Shown in pieces: positions 24,440-35,815 of a DNA stretch of 64,000 bases. The notes under the pieces were generated by a model. It made no database searches. It saw only the letters and a list, made by a program, of their open reading frames with translations, and was not told where the DNA came from. How positions within the stretch are numbered: position 1 is the first letter of the stretch; each line of letters begins with the position of its first letter. Origin of the DNA: Voacanga thouarsii (taxonomy: Eukaryota; Streptophyta; Magnoliopsida; Gentianales; Apocynaceae). The DNA is taken from the NCBI GenBank assembly GCA_026120185.1, contig JANUWF010001659.1, positions 3,162,001 through 3,226,000 on the forward strand, given 5' to 3'. Made by a program: the position numbers and the translations under genes.

Positions 24440-27400
24440 TTAATAGAGAACATATCATGAATGAGAATCAACACCAATCCAAAAACAAACAAGAAGATGA
24501 AAGGAGGGAAAAAGTGTTGCAACAAAGATCTGAATCTTATCGTCAGCAGTAACAACAGAAAAAAGAACAAATCTTGCTACGAAGACGTCAAGCATATCAT
24601 GCACAACCAATTGAACAAAAGGAAAAACTATTACAATCTTGGCGTCAAGCTTATGTTCAAAGAAAACAAGAAACAACTTCAAATATTGGAAAAGTTATAA
24701 GTGAAATTGAACAGCCACAGCATCCAGTTCAACAATACACCAACCAAACCCAAGCTCTCCAACATGCCAACCAAGGAACAATAGAAATGGGATGCAAACA
24801 CTTTATTCCAGTTTCAACATCAGGTATGCATCCGTGACGATATCTTGCTTTCAAATGACACTTATCAAGGAAAACTACATATATAATTACTTTTCATATT
24901 TTCCTATTATAATTTGACCTTCATCATTTTACTAACACAAAACCCCTCTGTCATCTTATAGATTCTCAAACCAATCAACCTTCTACAATGAATACCATGG
25001 CTGGACCAATGTCTAACTCAAAAACATCAGGTAGAAATATTACATGTAGTACTAGAAAAAACAAACATCTAAAAGATTATATAACAAAACTCATATCTTC
25101 ATCTATTATCTACAGTGACAAATGAAGAAGTGAATCCTATCACTTTTGCAAAAAAACCTGCAAATCAGCCATTAATCCTTCCAGCAGAACCTAACTGCAA
25201 ATTTTGCTCAGCAAAGCGCTTCCATGGAGAACCTCCTAAATTTTGGTGTTCAGAGGGAGAAATTGCTTTGGTATCCCATCCAATACCATACGATCTAGCA
25301 CGTTTATTAATAAATACTGATGAAGAAGCCATGGAATTCAGAAGATTGATACGATCTTACAACAACAGCTTTGCATTTACTACATTTGCAGTAAAACATG
25401 ATTCAGAGTTGATTAAGAACAGGAAGGGTGTGTATACTTTTAAGATCCAAGGGCAAATCTACCACTTCCTCGAAGATTTGGTATGTCAAACTGACAAACC
25501 AATTGGGATTCAACTCTATTTCTATGATACCGACATGGAATTGAATAAAATGATTGAAGCATCACCACAGTTTAATCCTCAGACAGTCAGACTACTAATG
25601 GAAATTTTGAAGAGAAATCCTTATACTATGTTCTTCAAAAGACTTCGTGAGCATCCCCACCTTGGAGAATGCACTATAGTATTGAATAAAGATCCTAGTT
25701 TAGACCAAAGAACTTGCAATGCTCCTTCTGCATCACAAGTTGCTGCAATATTGGTTGAATCCGAAAATGATGCTGCTGAAAAGAGCTTCCATATACAGGT
25801 TTATACGCACTTAAACTCAAGCCACAGGATTTATCATACATATAGCTGCTATGATGCTCTACAATATCCCTTGTTGTTTCCTTATGGTGAAAGTGGTTGG
25901 CATTATAATATGGAAAGGCTGCCATCAAAAGAATCCCAAAGATAAATGTTTTGTGATGCATCAAATAACATCAATGCAGCACAAATAAACTCAGCAACTA
26001 ATTTGTTGGAGATTGAAGATACAGGTTAGTACTCTGCTATATACATTTCAATAATTAAAAAATAAATCCTAACCGTCGATATACCTTTTATATTCTATAA
26101 AACATCTTCAGTACAACGTTTCAAAGATGTCGTTCATAGGACATCTTCTCCAAACAATATAATGAAAAACCCCATCTTAAACTCTATATAATTACAATCA
26201 GCAGCAAAAAAAAAAAAAAACCCCAGAATTATTTCAGTACTATGAAGAATATCTTACTAACAGAGTTTCATACCTTATTTTCTTGCAGAAACTAAAAGGG
26301 GTAAGAAGAAAAGAAATAGAGTTTCATGTCGAGAATATTACTGCTACAAATTACAAATAAGAAGCACTGATAAATCCACAATTCTTCAAAGTGGGAGGCT
26401 ACTTCAACAATATGTTGTTGACATGTACATAAAAGTGGAAACCGAAAGGCTTGACTTCCAAAGGAGTAGACAAAGGAACATTCGGAGTGAATTGTTTCAG
26501 GAAGTAATTAATTCAATTTCGATTGGCGAAACAAGGGGATCAAACGTTGGGAAAAAAATTATACTGCCAGAATCTTTCATTAGAGGACCACGAGATATGC
26601 GTAAAAAATACATCGATGCAATGGCTTTAGTACAACGCTATGGAAAGCCAGACATATTCTTAACAGTTACTTGCAACCCAATGTGAAAAGAAATTCAAGA
26701 AAACCTTCTCCCATCAGAATTGGCACAAAATAGGCCAGATCTACTATGCAAAGTTTTCAAAGCAAAACTTGATCTACTGAAGGATCAGTTGTTGAAAAAA
26801 CATGTTCTTGGCGAAGTTGCTGTCTGTGTTTGTGTAACTAAATTCCAAAAACGAGGTTTACCACATGCACACTTCTTGTTGATAATGAAACAAGGTTCAA
26901 AGCCATTAAATGCTGAAGCATATGACAGATTTGGTCAGCGCAGAAATCCCTGATGAAAAACAGAACAGTTACTTGCACTCCTTGGTTGTCAAACATATGA
27001 TGCATGGACCCTGTGGTGACTTCAATCAGCAAAGTCCGTGTATGAGAAATGGCATATGTAAGAATCACTATCCAAAACAATATTCAGAATACACAACGCA
27101 AGGTGAGGATAGTTATCCTTATTATCGAAGGAGAAACGATGGAACGAAGGTAAAAGTAAGGAACCACATGTTGGACAATCGTTGGGTTGTACCTTACAAT
27201 CCATACTTATTATCCCTATTCGATTGTCACATGAATGTTGAAATCTGCTCAACAATCAAGTTGGTCAAATATGTTTACAAGTATATATACAAGGGGCTTG
27301 ACAAGATAAGTTACCAAATAGTTACTGATGAAGAGCAAGATAAGATAAAGCAATTTCAGTCTGCTAGATGGATATCCCCACCAGAAGCAATGTGGCGGTT

Positions 27401-27862
27401 GTTTGGCTTCAATTTGAGTGCAATGACACCTGCAGTGATAACATTACAAATCCATTTGCCCAACAACCATCCCATCACATTTGACAACAACACCAACATC
27501 AAAAATCTCCTGCAAAATCCAAACATAACAAGTACAATGCTCAAGAATTCTTCACAATGAACAGCTCAAACGCTGTAGCGCATAATTTAAAATGTCTGTA
27601 CAAAGAATTTCCAGAGTACTTTGTTTGGTCAGAAAAAGACAAAATTTGGAATGAGAGAAAAAGATGTCGGGTTATTGGAAGAATGATTACAGTATCATCA
27701 ATAGAAGGCGAAAGATACTATTTGAGGTTATTGTTGTCTCATGTTCCAGGACCAACATCTTTTGCAGACCTTCTAACAGCAAATGGGAAACTTTGCCCCA
27801 CATTCAGAGAAGCAGCATATGAGAGAGGCCTGCTGCACCTAGACAGTGATAAAATAAAATAA
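24440..27862 (+). pseudogene. Helitron Rep (HUH endonuclease) region, broken
   Basis: The N-terminal region is rich in Arg/Gln/Lys (RRRQAYHAQ, SWRQAYVQRK; 24540-24832). It is followed by a 276-codon block at 25115-25945 (Helitron-like N domain, ending near YPLLFPYGESGW), then 26290-26950 with DIFLTVTCNPM and the HUH motif GLPHAHFLLIM, then 26930-27560 with HGPCGDFN and the paired-tyrosine block YVYKYIYKG, and finally 27557-27862 (FPEYFVW, GERYYLRLLLSHV, PTFREAAYERGLL). Breaks: TAA at about 25943, TGA where Trp is expected after CNPM (26684-26686), and frame changes near 26925 and 27545. The catalytic histidines and tyrosines are present, but no single frame survives. A poly-A tract at about 26206-26220 lies in an apparent intron. 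Confidence 0.9.
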
Positions 27863-28270
27863 AAAAATTTCCAATCTCATGTAAATTTTATTTTTCATTC
27901 CTTAAAAAAAAATTAAAATTTATAACATATTCATTTACATCTTTTTCCCTAAAACTTTACTTCTCAAATCTAATATTCTGATTTTATTCCAGACTATACG
28001 TCCCCTCATGTTTTCCATTCCGTCAAGGGCTAATATTTTATCCAAATATAAATTTAAAAAAAATATCGATTGGGCTGGTGCATCCTTTTTGGACTGTAGG
28101 CTTGTGTGAGATAGGACTATGCCGAGCTCAGTCGAAGTATTAGGCCCATTGTCAGATTGGATCAAAGCACAAAGGTCGACTGTACTTGAGATGGCAATTA
28201 TGTTGTTCCGGATTCGTCTTAGCTCGAGCCTACAAGTTCTCTTAACATTTTTAGTTTTTATATATACACC

Positions 28271-28312
<42 letters not shown>

Positions 28313-29573
28313 CTTAAAATATATAAATATATTTATATTTATAAAAAAATTATACTAATTAATATATTATAAGAGTATATTCTCATAGTATAATATAAAC
28401 TATAACAAATAGTCAAATATTTTTAAAATTTTCTAAAAGATATATCATAATATCTAGTTTAAAAGAGATGTAATATTTTTTAAGATTAATTTAAATTATT
28501 AAAATTTTATTTTTAAGGTAAATATAAGAAATATTTGATTATGTTAACTTAAATGATTTTAAACAAAATGATCTTCATATTTAATTTTTTATTTTGCAAG
28601 TCTTCTTGAATATTGGATTAATGATATTATATTGAGAGATTTAATTTTTTAAAATTGTATGATATTTTCATAACTTGTTATGTTTTATTATATTGATGCA
28701 AGATTTTAATATATTTTATTTGTTATTTCAAATTGTATTTTATGGATTCATTATTTTATTTTAAGCTTTTTTATTCTTAAATTATATTTTTTATTTTTTT
28801 GTATTAAAATTTTCCTTATTATATTTTTTAAATCCTATTGGAGATTTTATTCCTTCTTATCTACTGTCATTTCGTTATTTTGAATTGGAGATAGATTAGA
28901 GATAGACTGAGATATTAAAAGGTAAGACAAAACTGTAATTTCCAATGCTCAACCCCTTGCCCCTCAATTGCAATCCTACACCTATGCCTAGTTTCAATTT
29001 TGGGTTTGGCAATTATTGAACGTGCTAAGGTAATAGGAATTATAGAAGATGTCTAGTTTGGGAAGGATATTTATGCTCCGTATTTCTCCTTAGAATCTGA
29101 TTATTTTTCAAGTCAAGTAAAACTTATTTCTATTGCTTGAGTAATTTCAAGTTATCTGAGTAATGATCTTTATTTATTGAGTTTTTTTTTTTTTTTTTGG
29201 TTTTGGGGGTGGGGGGATGGGCTATGGTTCATAGTAATCATTTTTTAAAGTTTTAAAAATATTATTTAAAAGAAAAGATAAAATATTAGATCTTGGATTG
29301 GTTTAAAAAATATTTTAAAAAAATAATTAAGTATAATTTTAAACTTTATAAATAACTTATGGGTTCAAAAATTAATATTGCAAACTATTTAGGGTATCAT
29401 GTTTAAACAAAAATTCATTTATATTAACTTCAATTTTTTTTAAAGAAACCATAAAACGGGTCCTTGTTTTTTCAAATTTCAATCCAAAATATCAAGAGTT
29501 TTTAATTAAAATATTATATTTCAAAAAATGATAAAATATTATTTTTTTCTAAAAATATAGAAATGTTATGAAT
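27863..29573. other. AT-rich gene-free stretch with a (TA)n run
   Basis: No gene is supported. A TA repeat lies at about 28278-28308 and a T17-19 tract at about 29187-29205. The helicase domain of RepHel should follow the Rep region here, but no Walker A-like or other helicase motif was found in any frame by eye. The sequence changes to a Copia LTR at 29574. Confidence 0.6.
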
Positions 29574-29952
29574 ATATTGTGAATGCAATTAGTGGAAGCT
29601 CCACTAATAATGGATTTATGTGAATTATTAGGGAATTAGTGGAAGTTCCATTAATTATGGATTTTTATAGATGTCCACCATTTAGTGAAGACACTACTAA
29701 TTAAGATTAGTAGAAGATGATGTATTCCACTAATTAAGAACTCTATAAATAGAGTTATTCTCTAAACTTGAAATGCACCATCATTTTGTAAAAATAATTG
29801 TGAGAGAAAAAAAAGAGAGAAGTTTGAAGAAATTTTTGTGTAAAGAATAGTTAGAGTTTTCTTAATATGTAGTGTGTAAATTTTACTCTAACACTACCTT
29901 CTTAGTGTGTAGTGTGTAGATTGTATTCTAACACTACCCAAATTTTATAACA
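29574..29952 (+). mobile_element. 5' LTR of a Copia element
   Basis: This 379-bp block starts TGTTATGAATATATTGTG and ends TTTATAACA. It contains a TATA-like CTCTATAAATAGAG at about 29750 and a repeated TGTGTAGTGTGTA phrase near the 3' end. It is followed by CATTAGCAGCACGAG, similar to the leader seen just inside this Copia group, and then by gag. No matching 3' LTR was found in the window. Confidence 0.75.
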
Positions 29953-29988
29953 CATTAGCAGCACGAGTCTCTGCCGTTATTGATCCCT

Positions 29989-30480
29989 ATGACTAACCTT
30001 ACTAAACTCGAATTTGTAACCCTTGATATTTCTGAAAAATTATATGTCATGGGTTCTCGATACAGAAATGAATCTAAATGCTGAAAAAAAAGATTTGACC
30101 ACCTGAAGATGGCCGTACTACCAACTGCACTGTATGAATGACTGCACATGAAGTTGCAAGATTTTAAACCCGTGAACTTCGCAATGTATAAAATTACATC
30201 TCAGTTAAAATTATGCGAAAAAAAAGTTACTGATGAAGATATATTGGAGAAGACATTCTCCACTTTTCATGCCTCGAATATTGTCCTATAGCAATAATAT
30301 CGAGAAAAAATCATGAAGCCAGACGAATTGGCTCAACAGCACTCCCAGAAGTGAATGTTGTTGGCTCCAGTAGAAGCCATCATTATAGTCGTAGTTGTGG
30401 CAGTGGCCGTGGTTATGGTCATGGACACACTCGATATTTTCCTTAGCACAGAGAAATACTGGCCACCTGAAGTGGAACAA
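29989..30480 (+). pseudogene. Copia gag fragment
   Basis: The frame starts MTNLTKLEFVTLDIS, as in gag proteins of this Copia group, but an internal deletion removes the usual middle part. Later pieces are recognisable: RFDHLKMAVLPTALYE, LQDFKPVNF, TSQLKLCEKKVTDED, EKTFSTFHASNIVL and QQYREK. Stops interrupt it repeatedly, for example after RNESKC and after TALYE. The Gly/Arg-rich tail (GSGRGYGHG) is at about 30395-30425. Gag packages element RNA in the family; this copy cannot encode it. Confidence 0.85.
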
Positions 30481-30642
30481 AAAAGATAATAAGGGAAAAT
30501 GATATTTCCATTAATAATAAGCATCACATCTTTGAGATGTTACATTCAGATGTCAATATAACACATTATACTACATTACTACTAACAGTTCAGAAAAAAA
30601 TCATAAGTCTAATGCTTACTTGTATTTCCTTCATTCATCTCA

Positions 30643-31933
30643 CTAGTGTTCACGTGAACTTGAGGATGCATGCTTGAAGTTGCTCTTTTTCAATAGAGCT
30701 GACAAATTTAGGATGAATGTTTGTAGTTGTTCTTTTTCCATACTTGCATTAGAGGAAGACAAACAGGTAGCAATTATGGACTTCAGATTCTCTTCTTCGG
30801 CATCCTCCTCCTCTTCCTTCTCCCTTGGGCCAGCATCTAGACTAGCAGCAGAATTAGCCGTGAAGTTACTGTGTAATGAGTCTTAGGATTTTCTCATCCC
30901 CTTAAGTTTCTTATTATATTTGGCCTTGAAGCATACTTGTCTCAATTTCTGTGTTTGGTCCTCCAACCGCGTATCAGGACTTTCTTCCACGAACTTTTTC
31001 TCACGTTCCAGTATCTCAATGGCTTCTCTTAACTTCTTCTTAGCCATATGCCCTCCTTCATCTTTATTTCACTCCTGTAAATCGAAGTGATATCATCAGT
31101 GGAGATACATTCATTCCAATCATTATTTACTTATAAATCTTTCATAGTTTCATACTTGCAAATTACAAGTGTGTGTGAGAGAGAACCTGAACATTCTTGA
31201 TTAGAGTCTCCAAACTCATCAACTTCCTATGAGGCCATCGATGAATTCTCAACTCCCTACATTTGTTCTTGAAACGAGTTAAGCCAATATTTAGTTCTTT
31301 AGCCGCGCTCTTGATTGGCAGGTAAAAGTACTGCAAAATGGTTTCTTTTGATAATGTCTTGGAGCTATTGCCCTTCTCATCTCTCTGCCTCCTAATCCTC
31401 TTCTTCTCTATAGGAATTTCGTCTGCAATAATATCTTGAACTTCGATATTATGTATTTTATGGGTCCTCACTCCGAATTCGTTGCCAATACCACTCATTA
31501 TTTCTCCTAGAAAAAGAAAAATAATATCAGTAAAGGTAATACCATTCAAAATCCATGTTTAAATGTATGATAACCTTGAACCATATTCTGACTTTGTTCA
31601 AAATCCATTAGGGAGTAGAAAGGATAATGCACAAATATATCCTCGTTCAAAGGAACAGCATCAAAAGCAGTCTCTTGAATGGGTAGATCAAATTGAAAAT
31701 CCAAAGCAGCATGTCCAGAACTTTCACTAATTTACATCACAACAAACCAAAAGAGAGTTTAATTTCATTATCAAGCACACTAAAAAAAAAGGGAAGCCCT
31801 CAAAGATATCTCGCGTATCTCACCTGAAATTAGGTGGAAGCGGTTGGCTTGAAAAGGAAAATACATCAAAATCTTCTGCGTTAGAAACCAAGTCAAAATT
31901 TGACCATGTCTCAAATGAATTACGAGTCCCCAT
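30643..31933 (-). CDS. RKD: RKD-type RWP-RK transcription factor, spliced, with a premature stop after the domain
   Basis: Exons on the minus strand are 31824-31933 (ATG, MGTRNSFETW), 31575-31726, 31187-31506 and 31074 downward. All junctions are GT/AG and the frame holds across them. Exon 3 has a basic stretch (KKRIRRQRDEKG) and then a complete RWP-RK domain: LSKETILQYFYLPIKSAAKE, ELNIGLTRFKNKCREL, then RWPHRKLMSLETLIKNVQ. Exon 4 hits TGA at 31069-31071 one codon in, where related proteins often have Trp. The product would be about 195 residues with the DNA-binding domain intact. Beyond the stop the frame continues (HMAKKKLREAIEILEREKKF), has a second stop (TAA, 30883-30885), and ends at 30643. 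RKD factors control egg-cell and early embryo identity in plants. The gene lies antisense inside a Copia element. Possibly a pseudogene. Confidence 0.85.
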
Positions 31934-32041
31934 ATCTGCTTTGTGGTTTTTGTTTTTGAAGTTTACTAAGATGATAGGTGGAGGGACTGAGGAGAAGAAA
32001 AGACAAGGAGGAAGGAGAAAAGATGGCACTGGGAAGAGTGA

Positions 32042-32053
32042 GACATATATAGA
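32042..32053 (-). promoter_or_regulatory. TATA box of the RKD gene
   Basis: On the minus strand the sequence reads CTCTATATATGTC about 110 bases upstream of the ATG at 31933, a normal plant spacing with a 5' leader of about 80 bases. Copia integrase sequence begins only some 50 bases further upstream (about 32110), so any distal promoter elements would have to come from the retroelement. An upstream in-frame ATG at 32029 would add 32 residues, but it lies at the expected transcription start and is probably leader. Confidence 0.5.
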
Positions 32054-32109
32054 GTTTTTTTTAATATATTTATTAGCGTTTCCTACTTATGTAGTATTAC
32101 TTATAATGT

Positions 32110-33135
32110 TCTTACATTTTCATTATTCTCTTGTGAAATCATTATTCCCTAAATTAGGGGGAGAACAGAAACAGTATAAGAAAGATCTTGCTTGGACAAT
32201 ATCATTAAATTATCTTGATCCGCGCACAAGCGCATGTGAACTTGAAGTTCAAAAGATAATTCATTTGCAAAGTATTGCAAATCAAATGCCAGACGCTTTT
32301 GTTGACTCCAAAAGAGTAACACAATCGCATATTCCAGTTATAAATGCTCTTATTCGACTTGAAGTTCCAGCAGAACAAAAGATTATACTTATAGCTGCTA
32401 AGCCAAAAGCATGCCAGAAGCATGCCCGACCTCTTGGTTCTAAAGATAAAAATCTTCGAAAGAAAATAGTAGTAAATGATCCAAATGATTATATTGAAGA
32501 AAAGAATGATAAAGACCAAAAGAAAACTAATGACAAAGAACTAAAAGTTGATGAAAGTAACACTAAAATTTCTATCAATTATACCACTTCCGGTTGAAGT
32601 TGGAATCGGATAGAAACAATTATTGATAATATATTTGCATATAATATATCTCTTGATGTTATACAGGATAATGATGATCCTGAACCAATATCAGTTGATG
32701 AATATCGGCATAGAAAAGATTGGCTACAATGGAAAGATGCGATTCAATCGGAGTTAAATGCACTGACACAACGTGAAGTCTTCGGACCTACAGTCCGAAT
32801 ACCAGAAGGTGTAAAACCCGTTGGCTACAAATGGATATTTGTGATAAAGGGCAATGAAAATAATGAAATCATACGATATAAAGCACGGTTAGTAGCCTAA
32901 GGTTTTTCACAAAAACCAGGTATTGATTATATCTCCTATTGTTGATGCTATTACACTCCGATATTTTATCAATTTGGCAGTACATGAAAAGATATATATA
33001 CGCCTATTGGATGTTATCACTACTTACCTGTATGGAAATTTAGAAAATAATGTTTACATGAAAATCCCCGAAGGATTTCATATGCCTGAAGCATATAAAC
33101 ATTATCCTCGTGAAAATTACTCCATTAAGTTGTAC
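32110..33135 (+). pseudogene. Copia integrase tail and reverse transcriptase fragment
   Basis: The frame reads HFHYSLVKSLFPKLGG, DPRTSACELEVQKIIHLQS and ANQMPDAFVDSKRV, the integrase tail and linker of the same Copia group as the gag piece. It then continues into the RT N-terminus (WKDAIQSELNAL, GVKPVGYKWIFVIKG, YKARLVA). A TAA follows LVA (about 32898). A frame change of a few bases then leads into IVDAITLRYFINLAVHEK and motif A (VITTYLYGNL), ending at IKLYN. The RT palm, RNase H and 3' LTR are missing. The RNA-to-DNA activity of the family cannot be encoded by this piece. Confidence 0.88.
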
Positions 33136-33165
33136 AACTAATTCTGTATATTTATTCCTACACAG

Positions 33166-35296
33166 GGAACGAATGTTATTGGAACGTTATTTGGCCACGC
33201 AATCTACTTATTCCGTGACAAATTCGTCCCTTACAAGACCTATTACATATCGAATGCGGTCGTTCAACAAGTTCCTGAAAGATACCAAATTGATAATATT
33301 CAAATGCAGTGGATTATCTCAGGCAGAACCATTGTAGAAGATGCAGCAGATAATATGCCACAGACATTTGATGAAGCATTTGAATACACAAAATTTCAAG
33401 AATTCCCACTTTATGCTGATCAAAAGGAAGGAGTTGGTAATTTCATCTACCATTACTTTCTTTGTTCTAGATAATACTTACTATTCTTCTCAAAATATTA
33501 ATCTTACAAATATGTGTAGATGTCTTGGGATTGGTCATACATGTCTACCCTTTGAAAGAATCTAAATCTGGAGACGGTGTGCGAAGATATATTATTATCA
33601 TCAACGAGGAGTAAGTTATAAAATGACTATTACTACAGAAAAACATAACGAAGGAACTGTGTACAAACAAAATGATCTAACTTCATTCAATGTATCAGGT
33701 TGAAACCGATCCGAATGACATTATGGAACAAATATGCTAAAGAAGAAGGACACACATTAAATGAAATGCACGGATCACTGCCAGTAATATCTTGTTGAAG
33801 AATAGGAGTTGGCACATTCAACGGTACCAAATTATTAAAAAACAACTCATATTGACAAAACTAATAACTTAAATTCCAATGGTTTGATCTCATGGCTCAA
33901 TTTGAAGACTCAGTACAGTTCAGCAATCACTATAAATCCACCAACTCAACAAGCGAGACAACTTCAAATCTGGTACTAAGCATTACACCTCCCATAAATA
34001 ACTCTTTAACTCACATTTTTATTCGGAGTAGGAAAAATTAAATTTCTCATACAAAAATACTCCTACTTTCCAGTTAAAACTAAAGTTCTGATTAAATAAT
34101 CACACAGGCATGATTGCTGATACTAAATCTACACCATTCGAAATCTACAATTAATAGGCATCTCTGTCTCTACACTATTGCGGACATAATGTCTACAGCA
34201 TGTGCGTATACTAAATCTAATGTTTGTTAATAATACAGGGCTACAAAGAATGAAGAAACTATTGCTGAGAAGCTGTTGAATGCAACATATACTGATTTAA
34301 ACACAGCACTTTTGTACCACCCTAAAGACAAGATAACCTAAATAGCAAAAATTCAACCATCACAAAAGGTAAAAAGGCAACATTCACAATCTCATATTAT
34401 GAATATTACATTTCTTCATTCCACTCGTTCAACATCGTTTAAACATATACATCTAGGTTATTTGGATAAAGGGATCTATAATAATACATAATCTACAACA
34501 AAAGTTCTGGTATATGGCTTGCAAAAACTGCTATTCAAGAACTTCAGCAAGAATTGGGGAATCTTTTCCATGCATTAACTGCAGAGAAGATGTAGTTGCA
34601 GAACCAAGGTAGCATATTTAGTATTACAAAATAAAATTATTAGCTCAAACATCAATTATACTCATTTACTAATTCATTTTTACTGTATAGGTGTGCTTTT
34701 GAAGTTGAAATGCTAGATGATTCAGGACTATTACCTATCACTGCATTTGGTAAATCTGCAGAGAATATCTTATTAATAAGTGCTACAGAAGCAATGAAAC
34801 TTTCTGAGCAGGTAAATCATATTCAAAACACAAACTTCAACAAAATGGAGAAACAAAAAAGGATAACCCACACAATTCATGTGCAGGATATTCCTCTACC
34901 TTTAGATGAAGCAATTTCAAAGACAAGGGGGAAAATTTACATAGCACAAATTCGTCCAGCAAGAACTCGACCAGAAACTTCAGCTACGAAGTATAATATC
35001 CACTGCTTGTCTGAGGAAGACGAACGCAATCAGAATTCACCAATGCTGCTCAATGACAACAACAAAAGCAGATTTACTACAGGTAACTATTAAACGACTA
35101 CTCCCCAACCAAAAAAACACTTCAACAACCAACTAATTACAAACTTTCTGCAACAAAATCCAACATAGATGGAGAAGCATCAACAACAACAAAAAGAACA
35201 CATGCACAGAAGTCCAATGAGACACCAGAGGAAGACATTGACAAAGCCAATGCATCAAGTTATGCAAGTCAGGCAAAAAAGTCCAAAAGAGAGTGA
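33166..35296 (+). pseudogene. Helitron-encoded RPA-like single-strand DNA-binding protein, spliced and broken
   Basis: Exon-like pieces follow RPA large-subunit order. 33166-33430: GTLFGHAIYLFRDKFVPYKT, YYISNAVVQQVPERYQ. About 33520-33608: VLGLVIHVYPLKESKSGDGV. About 33703-33825: RMTLWNKYAKEEGHTLNEMH and VISC, then a stop. About 33878-33970. About 34240-34340. 34500-34610: zinc-ribbon CKNC and CINC. 34692-34811: CAFEVEMLDDSGLLPITAFG. 34886-35085. 35166-35296: KRTHAQKSNETPEED, ending KKSKRE. Separations look like introns with GT/AG ends. Known breaks are TGA after VISC and TAA after HPKDKIT. Plant Helitrons often carry such RPA genes downstream of RepHel. The exon junction at 33166 abuts the end of the Copia fragment. 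Confidence 0.85.
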
Positions 35297-35815
35297 TCAA
35301 GAAGAAGTCCACCTCAAGAAATACTCAATCATATTTGCAGCAAAAAATTCATGAAAACTGAACTTTGCTTTATATTTTGTTTGTGGATTTCTCTACCCAA
35401 ATGACTGTGACTTTACTACACTCATCATTTCATTGCGCAATGAAAGATATTGGAACTCTGACTTCTTGTTTCTTCTTTACCAATTCTCTGAACTGCTACT
35501 CTGGAAAGTACTACTGCCACCTATTCTTCTTTTTGTCATTAATTTCTACTGGTTTATTGTCTATTCAAGGTTTCATTACAGACTCTATTTCCTTCAGCCC
35601 TCTACGTTTTGCTGAAAGGGGATTTGCAAAATGTGAGGAATACCCTCATTCACACACTGCAACTACTGTATTTTATTGCTATTTCATTCTCTACTGTTGT
35701 TTAACAAACCACTACTTCATTGCATTAATGGATTTGGATAAGAGAATGATTTGACTATCTAAGATTTTTGTTGTCAGGCAGGTAGTCTTTATTACTATTT
35801 TGGCCTCACTACTGT
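35297..35815. other. Stretch between RPA and captured gene fragments
   Basis: A 129-codon open frame at 35365-35754 is rich in Phe, Leu, Ser and Tyr and resembles no family. It looks like translated untranslated region or intron. Nothing else is supported. Confidence 0.5.

Noticed and set aside
30286..30527. Minus-strand frames rich in His/Thr/Asp
   Set aside because: They are shadows of the Gly/Arg/His-rich end of Copia gag on the plus strand.
31934..32029. Upstream in-frame ATG extending the RKD protein by 32 residues
   Set aside because: It lies about 15-20 bases from the TATA box, where transcription should start, so the ATG at 31933 was preferred.
35365..35754. 129-codon plus-strand frame
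   Set aside because: It has low complexity, no recognisable motif, and sits in the untranslated region after the RPA-like gene.
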